Position numbers and translations under genes: made by a program | Shown here: piece after piece, positions 34,085-41,601 of the stretch | Numbering within the stretch: the first letter of the stretch is position 1 | Layout: the number at the start of each line of letters is the position of its first letter | Notes under the pieces: model-generated | The model's database searches: none | Seen by the model: the letters and a program-made list of their open reading frames with translations, nothing else | What the model was told of the DNA's origin: nothing | NCBI GenBank assembly: GCA_910577175.1 | Contig: CAJTLU010000014.1 | Span: forward strand, 30,468 to 94,467 | Direction of reading: 5' to 3' | DNA length: 64,000 nucleotides | Source: an uncultured Lachnospiraceae bacterium | Lineage (GTDB): Bacteria; Bacillota; Clostridia; Lachnospirales; Lachnospiraceae

Positions 34085-34139
34085 TAAAATACATATTGTT
34101 AATATCTATTATAATTTTTAGTTATATGAAGGAGGCATC

Positions 34140-35057
34140 ATGGAATTTGAGTCCACCTTGTCCTCCTACCGCATTTTTAACGCAGTTGCAGAAGCAGGAA
34201 ATATTTCCAAAGCGGCAAAAGAGCTGTATATCAGCCAGCCCGCAATCAGCAAAGCAGTCAGCAAACTGGAGCAGAGCCTTTCCGTCAAGCTGTTTATCCG
34301 CAATTCGCGGGGCGTTAAACTGACGGAGGAGGGTGCCCTGCTTTATGAGTACACCTGCTCTGCTTTTGAGTCCCTGCGGCGGGGCGAGGAAAGCATCCGC
34401 AAGATTCACTCACTTGGCATCGGGCACATAAAAATCGGTGTAAGCACTACCCTTTGCAAGTACCTGCTGCTTCCGTATCTGCAAAGCTTCATTCATGCTT
34501 ACCCCCATATCAAAGTTACAATCGAATGCCGTTCTACCTTCGAAACGCTGGCACAGTTAGAGGAAGGGAAACTTGATATCGGATTAATCGGGAAGCCGTC
34601 CCAGACAAAAAGCATCGACTTTTTTGCCTTGAAAAAGATTCAGGACACCTTTGTCGCAAGCCCGGCATATTTAGAGAATCTAGGCGAGCGGGAGCCTTCC
34701 GTTTCTAATACGCCGCGTGCGCTGTTTGAGCAGGCAAACCTGATGCTTTTAGACGCAAAGAACATTACAAGACTTTATATTGAAGACTATTTTACAAAGT
34801 ACAATATCCGTACCGGGCAGATTCTGGAGGTCAGCAATATGGACCTGCTGATTGAGTTTGCAAAAATCGGACTGGGCATCGGCTGTGTAATCCGTGAATT
34901 TGTGGAACAGGAGCTCTCAGACGGCACCTTACAGGAGCTTCCGCCCGTCCACAGCCTTGCCAGGCGTACCGTAGGTTTTGCCTACAACAAAAACGCGGCA
35001 CAGAACGATTCCGTAAAACGTTTTATTGACTTCTACAAGGGAGAGACACCATTATGA
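34140..35057 (+). CDS. LysR-family transcriptional regulator
   Basis: 305 residues. N-terminal winged helix-turn-helix (IFNAVAEAGNISKAAKELYISQPAISKAVSKLEQSLSVKLF) and a C-terminal effector domain of the periplasmic-binding fold (about 90-300). It is divergent from leuBCD, so control of leucine synthesis is plausible, as with many LysR genes next to their targets. Its stop overlaps the ATG of the following membrane protein (ATGA at 35054-35057). AAGGAGG precedes the start. Confidence 0.93.
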   Translation: MEFESTLSSYRIFNAVAEAGNISKAAKELYISQPAISKAVSKLEQSLSVKLFIRNSRGVKLTEEGALLYEYTCSAFESLRRGEESIRKIHSLGIGHIKIGVSTTLCKYLLLPYLQSFIHAYPHIKVTIECRSTFETLAQLEEGKLDIGLIGKPSQTKSIDFFALKKIQDTFVASPAYLENLGEREPSVSNTPRALFEQANLMLLDAKNITRLYIEDYFTKYNIRTGQILEVSNMDLLIEFAKIGLGIGCVIREFVEQELSDGTLQELPPVHSLARRTVGFAYNKNAAQNDSVKRFIDFYKGETPL

Positions 35058-36064
35058 TAAAAGAAACAAATCACAACAGAAAGCACCCTCTGCGTCGGTT
35101 GCGCCGCAGAGTCCGACGGTTCGTCTACCGTATTCTGGTTGCCATTTACGAAGGGGAACTCCGTATTTCTCTCTTTGGCATCGCCTGTACGCTGTTTTGC
35201 CTGTTATTATTGACCGGCTGCTTTCTCCCGGTCAGGGAGGTCAGGGAAGCTCCTACCCCTGCTTCGGTTCTCGGCAGTGAGCTCACCCACGCCCTGCGTT
35301 CTGCAGGCCGTCCGGACTTAGATGCAGACATTACCCTGCTGCTAGTTCCGGACTTAGAGAAGGACGACGCACTTTCTTCCCTGCTTGACTCCTCGCTTTA
35401 CGGCTTCTATCTGTCCGGGAAAGAGATTTCCTACCTTCCGGAATACTACGCTTCTCTTTCCGATGTATTCGATGCAGGTACGCCTTATATCGGCGGTCTC
35501 TCCTTTTCCTATAACCCGCACCGTTTTCTGTACAACCGGGCAACGGATATCGCACTGTTAGGTGAAAACGGAACCTTCTCCACCCTATCCGACGATGAGC
35601 TGTACTATGTCATCGGAAATGATTCCGTTTTTACTATGTTCCACTATCTTTCCAGACAGACCTTCCGTCTTTTGGATATCCAGCCGAAAAACGCGGCAGG
35701 CGTGTCGGTTTCGGACTATTCGGAACAGCTTTTAAGGGGGCACAACGGCAGCTGCACATTCTATGACATTTACCGTAACTACCTTCTTAACAGCAAAGAT
35801 ACCGGTCATATCCAGAATGCCAGCGAAAGCTTCCTTTGCGATTCAAGGAATACGTTCGTACTGCTCTCACAGTTAAACATCGCCGGTTACTTTATTCTTG
35901 GAAGCCTTTTTGTGCTGTTTGTGCTGATGCTCTATATCCGCCCACGGCTGCATCGTATCCGCATCTGGTTCCGCATTTTCCTGATCCGGCGCAAAAAGCG
36001 CGGCAAATCTACCCTGCGCAGCAGGATTGTTACTGCCCGTTCCTCCAGAAAGCATGCCGCCTGA
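35054..36064 (+). CDS. Unknown membrane-anchored protein, translationally coupled to LysR
   Basis: 336 residues. A very basic N terminus (about 1-33), one membrane helix (about 40-57), a large outside domain (about 58-270), a second helix (about 275-297) and a basic cytoplasmic tail. I do not recognise the family with certainty. A stretch DELYYVIGNDSVFTMFHYLS...LLDIQPKNAAGVSVSDYS reminds me of the C-terminal domain of bacterial 5'-nucleotidases, without the metallophosphatase part, so it may be a lone derivative of that fold. The overlap with lysR implies joint expression. Confidence 0.7.
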   Translation: MIKETNHNRKHPLRRLRRRVRRFVYRILVAIYEGELRISLFGIACTLFCLLLLTGCFLPVREVREAPTPASVLGSELTHALRSAGRPDLDADITLLLVPDLEKDDALSSLLDSSLYGFYLSGKEISYLPEYYASLSDVFDAGTPYIGGLSFSYNPHRFLYNRATDIALLGENGTFSTLSDDELYYVIGNDSVFTMFHYLSRQTFRLLDIQPKNAAGVSVSDYSEQLLRGHNGSCTFYDIYRNYLLNSKDTGHIQNASESFLCDSRNTFVLLSQLNIAGYFILGSLFVLFVLMLYIRPRLHRIRIWFRIFLIRRKKRGKSTLRSRIVTARSSRKHAA

Positions 36065-36128
36065 CCGCTCTGAAACAGGCTGTCCGGTAACTACCGGAAA
36101 ATACACTCTGATTTTTTTCAAAAAAAGG

Positions 36129-36157
36129 TTGACAAACGCTTTTTTATAAGGTATACT
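36129..36157 (+). promoter_or_regulatory. Promoter of the tRNA-Gly gene
   Basis: TTGACA (36129-36134), 17 bases, TATACT (36152-36157): a strong sigma-A promoter 32 bases before the tRNA. Confidence 0.85.
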
Positions 36158-36188
36158 ACTCCTTGCTTGAAGAAAGCAGAGTTACTTT

Positions 36189-36260
36189 GCACGAGTGGCT
36201 CAGTGGTGGAGTATCGCCTTGCCAAGGCGAGGGTCGCGGGTTCGAATCCCGTCTCGTGCT
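36189..36260 (+). tRNA. tRNA-Gly (anticodon GCC)
   Basis: 72 bases. Acceptor arms GCACGAG (36189-36195) and CTCGTGC (36253-36259) with discriminator T; anticodon stem TCGCC/GGCGA with loop TTGCCAA, anticodon GCC at 36221-36223; T arm with GGTTCGAATCC. CCA is not encoded. Own promoter and terminator. A partial copy of its 3' end lies downstream. Confidence 0.95.
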
Positions 36261-36270
36261 TGATAAAAAG

Positions 36271-36306
36271 AAAGAGCGGTATGTTATACTGCTCTTTCTT
36301 TTTATT
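36271..36306 (+). terminator. Terminator of the tRNA gene
   Basis: AAAGAGC-GGTAT / ATACT-GCTCTTT stem (one G-U pair) with a three-base loop and a T-rich tail (CTTTTTATT). Confidence 0.88.
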
Positions 36307-36328
36307 CGAGCCCCGATTCGGGGCTCGA

Positions 36329-36402
36329 GTTCGAATCTTCTTCGCTTCGCTCCGGTCCGCCCAGAACCGAGGTCCCCCGGACCTCGTGGGCCGTCTCGTG
36401 CT
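36329..36402 (+). repeat. Interrupted duplicate of the tRNA-Gly 3' end
   Basis: GTTCGAATC (36329-36337) and CCGTCTCGTGCT (36391-36402) are exact copies of the T-arm and 3' end of the tRNA at 36189-36260, separated by 53 extra bases that contain a GAGGTCC/GGACCTC hairpin. A further hairpin (CGAGCCCCGA/TCGGGGCTCG) lies at about 36307-36327. This may be a remnant of an attachment site. Confidence 0.6.
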
Positions 36403-36462
36403 CTAACCCCTTCTTAACATTGGCTTAACATCTCATACCCATGAACAAAAGGAGGTTACAAA

Positions 36463-36984
36463 ATGAAACGAAAAGCAATCTACGGGCTATTTTGCCTTAT
36501 TCTGACGCTGGCATGTGCTGCCTGCCTTTCTCCTTCTTCTTCTGCAGATGACGGTAAGACCCCACAGCCAAACAAGGCTCTCCCACAGCAGACAAAGCTT
36601 CTCCTGCAGGAGGCAGGTTTTGATATTGAATATACAGGAAGTTCCATTAAAATTGAAAACTTTGAGAACGGGAAAAATGGCTGGCATTTTGCAGAAAGCT
36701 CCTCTGCTGGTCCTTCTGATTTATATCCTTCTACTGGAGGAATCAGCAAAAAGGAACTGGAAGGCTATATTAAGAAAATCGAATCAGGAACTCTGCCGGC
36801 GCTCTCTGAACTGGAGGACCCGGAAGCCTACTTAAGAAAGGAACTGAAAGACTACTTAAGAGAACAACTGGTAAATTATTCAGACTCATCCGAATGGGAA
36901 ACCGGTGACATAACGCTTATGTTTATCGATAAGGACGGAATACGGTATACGCTATCCGACCAATTTCTGGCGATACCGGAATAA
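36463..36984 (+). CDS. Unknown lipoprotein
   Basis: 173 residues with a lipoprotein-type signal (hydrophobic 5-20 and Cys at 18 and 21; either could be lipidated). The mature part is charged and helical (KKELEGYIKKIESGTLPAL, LRKELKDYLREQLV) and ends in a beta-rich segment (DITLMFIDKDGIRYTL). I do not recognise a family. AAAGGAGG precedes ATG 36463. It is followed 99 bases later by a second lipoprotein gene, possibly in the same transcript. Confidence 0.7.
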   Translation: MKRKAIYGLFCLILTLACAACLSPSSSADDGKTPQPNKALPQQTKLLLQEAGFDIEYTGSSIKIENFENGKNGWHFAESSSAGPSDLYPSTGGISKKELEGYIKKIESGTLPALSELEDPEAYLRKELKDYLREQLVNYSDSSEWETGDITLMFIDKDGIRYTLSDQFLAIPE

Positions 36985-37083
36985 CCTTTGCCGCCGCCCA
37001 AAACACACATTGCACACATTTTTCTGCTAAGATGGACAAAGCAGCAGACGCGCAAACGATTTTATCAGATTATGGAGGCTTTT

Positions 37084-37722
37084 ATGAAAAAGAAATCACT
37101 TTTCCTGCTCACCCTCTTTGTCCTGCTCTTTTCCTTGGCAGCATGCAAAAAAGACGAGGTAGATAAAAAGGGCGATGCGGCAGACGACACATCTCTTCTT
37201 ACCAATACCTCGGAGGGACTTCTTTCCGGTGAGTACAAGGTAGAAATCGAAGTAACGGATTATGGCACAATTGCCCTGACCCTGGATGCCGATACAGCTC
37301 CAGCGACGGTTACCAATTTCGTAAACCTTGTAAAGGAAGGCTTTTACGACGGTCTGACCTTCCACCGCGTTTACAGCGGCTTTATGATACAGGGCGGCGA
37401 CCCGGAAGGCAATGGCAGCGGCAACGCAAAGCGCAACGTCCAGGGCGAGTTTTCTGAAAACGGCATTGAAAACAATCTCTCCCACACGCGTGGCGTTATT
37501 TCTATGGCACGCGCCAACCCTTATGACAGTGCAAGCTGCCAGTTCTTTATCGTACACGAGGACTCTGACTTTCTGGACGGGAAATATGCAGCGTTTGGTG
37601 TCGTAACCGACGGCATGGATATCGTAGATGCTATCTGCGAAAACACACCGGTCATCGACTCCGACGGTACGGTCTCCGCAGAAAACCAGCCGGTAATCAA
37701 AGAAATCCGTATGGTAGAATAA
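37084..37722 (+). CDS. Cyclophilin-type peptidyl-prolyl isomerase lipoprotein
   Basis: 212 residues from ATG 37084 (GGAGG five bases upstream). Lipobox L-A-A-C21, short linker with charged residues (residues 22-50), then a cyclophilin domain: VTNFVNLVKEGFYDGLTFHRV, IQGGDPEGNGSGN, SMARANPYDSASCQFFIVHED, and FGVVTDGMDIVDAI. The catalytic Arg of FHRV and the Gln-Gly-Gly are present. It should fold secreted proteins on the outer face of the membrane. Its stop codon touches the stop of the converging yjbR-type gene. Confidence 0.92.
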   Translation: MKKKSLFLLTLFVLLFSLAACKKDEVDKKGDAADDTSLLTNTSEGLLSGEYKVEIEVTDYGTIALTLDADTAPATVTNFVNLVKEGFYDGLTFHRVYSGFMIQGGDPEGNGSGNAKRNVQGEFSENGIENNLSHTRGVISMARANPYDSASCQFFIVHEDSDFLDGKYAAFGVVTDGMDIVDAICENTPVIDSDGTVSAENQPVIKEIRMVE

Positions 37723-38079
37723 TCACCCCTTCTTTTGCTTCTTCTTGCCCTTCGGGGCAAGAAGGTCATAGCTTTCCGCTATCATCCGCTTTATCTCCGC
37801 TTCCGGCACGGTACCATCAAGCAGGATTGTATTCCAGTGCTCCTTGTTCTGATGATACCCAGGAAGCACGGAAGGATACGTCATCCTGAAAAAATCCCGC
37901 CACTCCGGATTCACTTTTACATTGACACACATGATCCCATTACGCTCATACGTCCATGCAAATGCCTTTTTATTTTTCCTGCAGCGAAGCAGCACCCAGT
38001 TTGCATCATGGAACGGCGTATCGACATAGACCTCTGGAAACGACAGTCCGTAGGCAAGCACTTCCTCCCGTTTTGTCAT
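37723..38079 (-). CDS. MmcQ/YjbR-family protein
   Basis: 118 residues from ATG 38079 (GGAGG eight bases upstream; an earlier ATG is inside the ribosome site region). Family features are SFPEVYVDTPFHDANWVLLRCRKNKKAFAW and NPEWRDFFRMTYPSVLPGYHQNKEHWNTILLDG. The fold is shared with MmcQ/YjbR (CyaY-like), proposed to bind DNA; function unproven. The Lys-rich C terminus (APKGKKKQKKG) is encoded partly by a perfect 10-base hairpin with TTCG loop (37741-37764). Confidence 0.88.
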   Translation of the reverse strand: MTKREEVLAYGLSFPEVYVDTPFHDANWVLLRCRKNKKAFAWTYERNGIMCVNVKVNPEWRDFFRMTYPSVLPGYHQNKEHWNTILLDGTVPEAEIKRMIAESYDLLAPKGKKKQKKG

Positions 38080-38222
38080 AAACCTTTCCTCCTTAAACAA
38101 ACAATTTATCCGCAGAATGTCTTCATTTCCCTGCCAAAAGTCCCCTGCGCCGCAAAAGAATGAGCCGCTTTTCTGCCGGACACACTACCTGTGACAACCC
38201 TTCAGAAAGGTGGTGTATTTTT

Positions 38223-38486
38223 TTGTCACAGAACACAACAACGCAGGAAAAAAAGGGCGATAAGCTGCAAATACCGGTATCTCAGAAAACCAGCCGGAAG
38301 GCAACTCCGGCAGCCGATGATTTTCCGGACCTGGACACCATGAACGTCAGCTCTGCCACAGAGCTGACCGGAATGATGTATCATCCGCCGGCAAACGATG
38401 CGGAGCTGGAATCCTACCATGAGCTGTATGATATGGAGTATGAATTTGCCGCAAACGGCACTAACCGCAACCCAAAAACAAAATAA
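38223..38486 (+). CDS. Small acidic protein, unknown family, TTG start
   Basis: 87 residues from TTG 38223, nine bases after an AAAGGTGG site; an ATG at 38160 in the same frame has no ribosome site. The sequence has a hydrophilic N terminus and a conserved-looking core MNVSSATELTGMMYHPPANDAELESYHELYDM. I recall similar short proteins in Lachnospiraceae but no function. No Cys, no membrane segment. Stands between yjbR and purC and ends before a large hairpin. Confidence 0.65.
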   Translation: MSQNTTTQEKKGDKLQIPVSQKTSRKATPAADDFPDLDTMNVSSATELTGMMYHPPANDAELESYHELYDMEYEFAANGTNRNPKTK

Positions 38487-38534
38487 CGCTTCCTCAGCCT
38501 GCCTCTGCAGACAGACGGCAAAAGCGAAAGAAAA

Positions 38535-38590
38535 CTGCCCCCGGAGCAAAACATTTTCAAAAAATGCTTGTCCGGGGGCAGCTTATTCAC
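38535..38590. terminator. Bidirectional terminator between the small acidic gene and purC
   Basis: Perfect 11-base GC-rich arms (38535-38545 and 38571-38581) with an inner AT-rich stem; on the minus strand TTTTCTTTC follows, serving purC. Confidence 0.8.
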
Positions 38591-38626
38591 TTCCGCAAAT
38601 CCTGCGGCACTATGCCTGGATTCACC

Positions 38627-39310
38627 TTATCTGTTTAAAATTAACTTTGTCAGCTCCACCGGCTCTACAATCTTTCCATCCTTGTAAACGCGCATATTGC
38701 CGGAAGCAATCTCATCAATCAGAATTACCTCGTTGTTATTGTAACCGAACTCAAACTTAATATCCCAAAGGTCAAGACCGATTGACTTTAAATCATCTGC
38801 AACAATCTTCGTAATCTTTAAGGTCTGCTCCTTCATGCTTGCAAACATCTCCGGCGTCATAATACCGAGCGCAGCAAGCCCCTCGGACGTCACGAGCGGG
38901 TCACCTAAAGCGTCATTCTTAAAGGTACACTCGACATAGCCGCCCTCAAGAACAGTGCCATCCTTCATATACTCTCCATATCTGCGGATAAAGCTGCCGG
39001 TAGCAACCAGACGGCAGATAACCTCAAGACCATGTCCGAACACCGTCGCAGGAAGCACCTCCATCGTAGCATTGTCAACATCCGCGCTTACATAATGCGT
39101 CTTGATGCCTGCCTTCTTTAACAGCTCAAAGTAATGTACCGAGGTCTGGAGATTTGCCTTGCCGATACCCTCAATCGTCAGACCGACGCTGTTCTCACCC
39201 GGGTCAAATACGCCGTCCTTCCCGGTACAGTCATCCTTAAACTTCAACATCACGTTTCCATTGTCTAAGCTGAATACATCCTTTGTCTTACCTTCATAAA
39301 TCTTCTTCAT
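38627..39310 (-). CDS. purC: SAICAR synthetase
   Basis: 227 residues from ATG 39310 (GGAGG eight bases upstream; another ATG two codons earlier is too close). Motifs: YEGKTKDVF, KFKDDCTGKDG, RLVATGSFIRRYG, IDEIASGNMRV. It joins aspartate to CAIR in purine synthesis, step 7-8. It has its own promoter and is 11 kb from purH/purO, so purine genes are scattered. Confidence 0.96.
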   Translation of the reverse strand: MKKIYEGKTKDVFSLDNGNVMLKFKDDCTGKDGVFDPGENSVGLTIEGIGKANLQTSVHYFELLKKAGIKTHYVSADVDNATMEVLPATVFGHGLEVICRLVATGSFIRRYGEYMKDGTVLEGGYVECTFKNDALGDPLVTSEGLAALGIMTPEMFASMKEQTLKITKIVADDLKSIGLDLWDIKFEFGYNNNEVILIDEIASGNMRVYKDGKIVEPVELTKLILNR

Positions 39311-39359
39311 TTCCATGTCCTCCTGCGTTGGGAATCAAATTCTTCTCCATAATAAAAAT

Positions 39360-39388
39360 ACTATATCACAATTTTTTCCGGTTGACAA
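39360..39388 (-). promoter_or_regulatory. Promoter of purC
   Basis: TTGTCA (39383-39388), 17 bases, TATAGT (39360-39365) on the minus strand. No guanine or ZTP riboswitch elements were seen in the short leader. Confidence 0.7.
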
Positions 39389-39425
39389 TCTGTTTTTTCC
39401 TTGAGTTTCCGTATTTTTTATGCGC

Positions 39426-40763
39426 CTAATAATGATATTTTTTTCGCTTCAGGACAAGCAGCGCTGCCGTTACAAGCACCGCCATGACCTCTGCGGCAAC
39501 AATGGAAAGCCAGATTCCGTCGATATCCCAGATACGTGGAAGTAAAAGCACTGCTGCAACCTGAAACACCATCGTACGCAAAAAAGAAATCAATGCGGAT
39601 ACCGGCCCGTTATTGAGCGCCGTAAAAAAGGAGGAACCATAAATCGAAATTCCAAAAAATAAAAACGAAAAGGAGAACAACACGAATCCCCTTAAGGTCA
39701 GCTCCATAAGCGCCTTATCATATCCGACAAAAAGCCTTGTCAGCGGATAAGCAAGACCCTCTCCCAGTGCAAACATTGCTACGGAGAAAATACTGATGAT
39801 TCCGAGACTTTTTCTCAAAATACTTTTCAGCTCCGCATGGTTTTCCGCCCCGTAATGATACCCTGTTACCGGTGCGCTTCCCATCGAGTATCCGATGAAA
39901 ACAGCGGCAAAAATCATACTGACATACATCAAAACGCCATAGGCGGCAACCCCGTTTTCCCCGGCGTAGCTCATCAGCTGCGCATTATAAAGAATCGCAA
40001 CGAAGGAAAAGGAGATATTGGACAGCAGTTCCGAAACCCCGTTAAAGGAAGCATGTAACAGCGCCTTTCCGTCAAGCCTTGTCTTTCCAAGCCGCAGAAG
40101 ACTCTCATTGCGCCGGAAAAAATAAAACAACGGGACAACGCCTCCGACTGCCTGACTGAACGCCGTCGCTGCCGCCGCACCGATAAGTCCCCAGCGGAGC
40201 ACCGCAACAAACAGCGCATCTAACACAATATTTGTCACTCCTGCTGCAACGGTGACTACAAGTCCGTACTGAGGCTTCTCCGCAAGCGAAAAGAAGCTCT
40301 GGAACGCATATTGCAGCATAAAGGCAGGGAGCGCCAGCAAAATAATCCGCCCGTAAATAACGCAGTTTGTAAGCATTTCCCCTTCTGCCCCCAGTAAAAC
40401 CGCAATCGGACGCAGAAACGCAATCCCCAACAGGGCAAATACCACACCACAGCCCAGAACCGTATAAACAATCAGTGAAAAAATCTCATTTGCCTTTTCC
40501 TTTTTGCCCTCTCCGAGCGTCTTGGCAATCAGTGCGCCTCCGCCCGCACCAAACATAAAACCTACCGAACCGATAATCATCAAAAACGGCATAATCAGAT
40601 TCACCGCAGCAAAAGGCGTTTTCCCGGCAAAGTTTGAAACAAAAAACCCGTCAATCACACTGTATATCGATGTAAAAATCATCATCACAATTGACGGAAG
40701 CGTAAAACGCAACAGCTTTTTATAAGTAAAATGATCCGATAGCTGGATCTTCATTTTGCTCAT
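39426..40763 (-). CDS. MATE-family efflux transporter (MepA-like)
   Basis: 445 residues, twelve membrane helices. MATE features: LPSIVMMIFTSIYSVIDGFFVSNFAG in the first helices, and the repeated half from about residue 230 (SNISFSFVAILYNAQL, SAPVTGYHYGAENHAEL). It exchanges cations for drugs or metabolites. It lies 11 bases after the marR gene, in the layout of mepR-mepA of staphylococci, so drug-responsive control is likely. Confidence 0.92.
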   Translation of the reverse strand: MSKMKIQLSDHFTYKKLLRFTLPSIVMMIFTSIYSVIDGFFVSNFAGKTPFAAVNLIMPFLMIIGSVGFMFGAGGGALIAKTLGEGKKEKANEIFSLIVYTVLGCGVVFALLGIAFLRPIAVLLGAEGEMLTNCVIYGRIILLALPAFMLQYAFQSFFSLAEKPQYGLVVTVAAGVTNIVLDALFVAVLRWGLIGAAAATAFSQAVGGVVPLFYFFRRNESLLRLGKTRLDGKALLHASFNGVSELLSNISFSFVAILYNAQLMSYAGENGVAAYGVLMYVSMIFAAVFIGYSMGSAPVTGYHYGAENHAELKSILRKSLGIISIFSVAMFALGEGLAYPLTRLFVGYDKALMELTLRGFVLFSFSFLFFGISIYGSSFFTALNNGPVSALISFLRTMVFQVAAVLLLPRIWDIDGIWLSIVAAEVMAVLVTAALLVLKRKKYHY

Positions 40764-40774
40764 CCTCCATTTCC

Positions 40775-41221
40775 TTATTCTCTCCGGTCAGCTCCTGAAA
40801 GTCCTGCCCTCTCCCTGAACTCTTCCAGATACCGCTTTGTCAGCCCGATATATAACTCCCGTTCCTCTCTTGTCCAGGAAGCAAAAATCTCATTTTCCAA
40901 ACGGACGATACGGACAGCAGTAGCGTCTGCAAGCTCCCTCCCCTTAGCGGTAAGACGGACGGTCTTTTTCTTTGCATCGAGATGCTCCAGAACAACCGTC
41001 CCTTCCTTTTCTAACTTATGCAAAGAGGAATGTATCGTCTGCTTGCTCACGCCCGACAGCTTTATAATCTCATTCAGCGGACAACTCTCCCCGTTCACAC
41101 AAATCGTATATAAAATCAGCATTGCACTGTCAGATAAGCCGAACCGGAGCGCCATTTCGTGATAAGCCGCGTCAATCTCCGCGGTAAGATGGTTAAATCT
41201 CCTGATATCCATCTCATCCAT
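40775..41221 (-). CDS. MarR-family transcriptional regulator
   Basis: 148 residues from ATG 41221 (GGAGG seven bases upstream; an ATG two codons earlier is only one base from GGAGGT). Winged helix-turn-helix (NEIIKLSGVSKQTIHSSLHKLEKEGTVVLEHLDAKKKTVRLT) between helical dimer arms. It should repress itself and the MATE gene; the promoter carries two operator-like repeats. Ligand unknown. Confidence 0.9.
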   Translation of the reverse strand: MDEMDIRRFNHLTAEIDAAYHEMALRFGLSDSAMLILYTICVNGESCPLNEIIKLSGVSKQTIHSSLHKLEKEGTVVLEHLDAKKKTVRLTAKGRELADATAVRIVRLENEIFASWTREERELYIGLTKRYLEEFRERAGLSGADRRE

Positions 41222-41239
41222 ACGCATACCTCCTCTATC

Positions 41240-41288
41240 GTCTGAAATCAGACTATCCTATTATAGTATGAAATCAGACCAATGTCAA
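41240..41288 (-). promoter_or_regulatory. marR-MATE promoter with two MarR operators
   Basis: On the minus strand TTGACA (41283-41288), 17 bases, TATAAT (41260-41265). The sequence GTCTGATTTCA occurs twice, once in the spacer (41269-41279) and once just after the -10 as a palindrome GTCTGA-AA-TCAGAC (41240-41253), ideal for repression. Confidence 0.75.
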
Positions 41289-41298
41289 TAGGTTTTCC

Positions 41299-41435
41299 TT
41301 ATTCTCCGGTTTCCATATCCTTTAACCTTTCAATAAATTTCAGCATCTCCTGTTCCTGTTGCACTAGAAATGAGGCCCCGATTCCGGCTGCGACCTCTGT
41401 CCCTGCCTTACCCTCTTTGTCAATCTTCCTTTACG
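41299..41435 (-). pseudogene. C-terminal gene remnant, unidentified
   Basis: The minus strand reads a protein-like tail (KIDKEGKAGTEVAAGIGASF, then LVQQEQEMLKFIERLKDMETGE and stop at 41299-41301). Two codons before it is a TAA, and the preceding piece in another frame (ITEYVWCLAEA) also looks coding. There is no start or ribosome site. It is the end of a lost gene; I do not recognise the family. The rest of 41436-41601 holds nothing clear. Confidence 0.4.
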
Positions 41436-41601
41436 CTTCCGCTAGACACCAGACGTATTCCGTGATAGAATAGAATTATATCTTATGAACTGCCTCCCCT
41501 GCGGACGCAGTTTTCAAAACAAAACTGCTTTCTGTTGACAACGATATGTCCAATCAAGGAAGGCTATCATTACTACATATTAATTAAAGGACCCGGGTAC
41601 T

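Noticed and set aside
33866..34139. T-box leader for leuBCD
   Set aside because: The AGGGTGG-x-ACCGCG motif and a specifier stem are absent on the minus strand.
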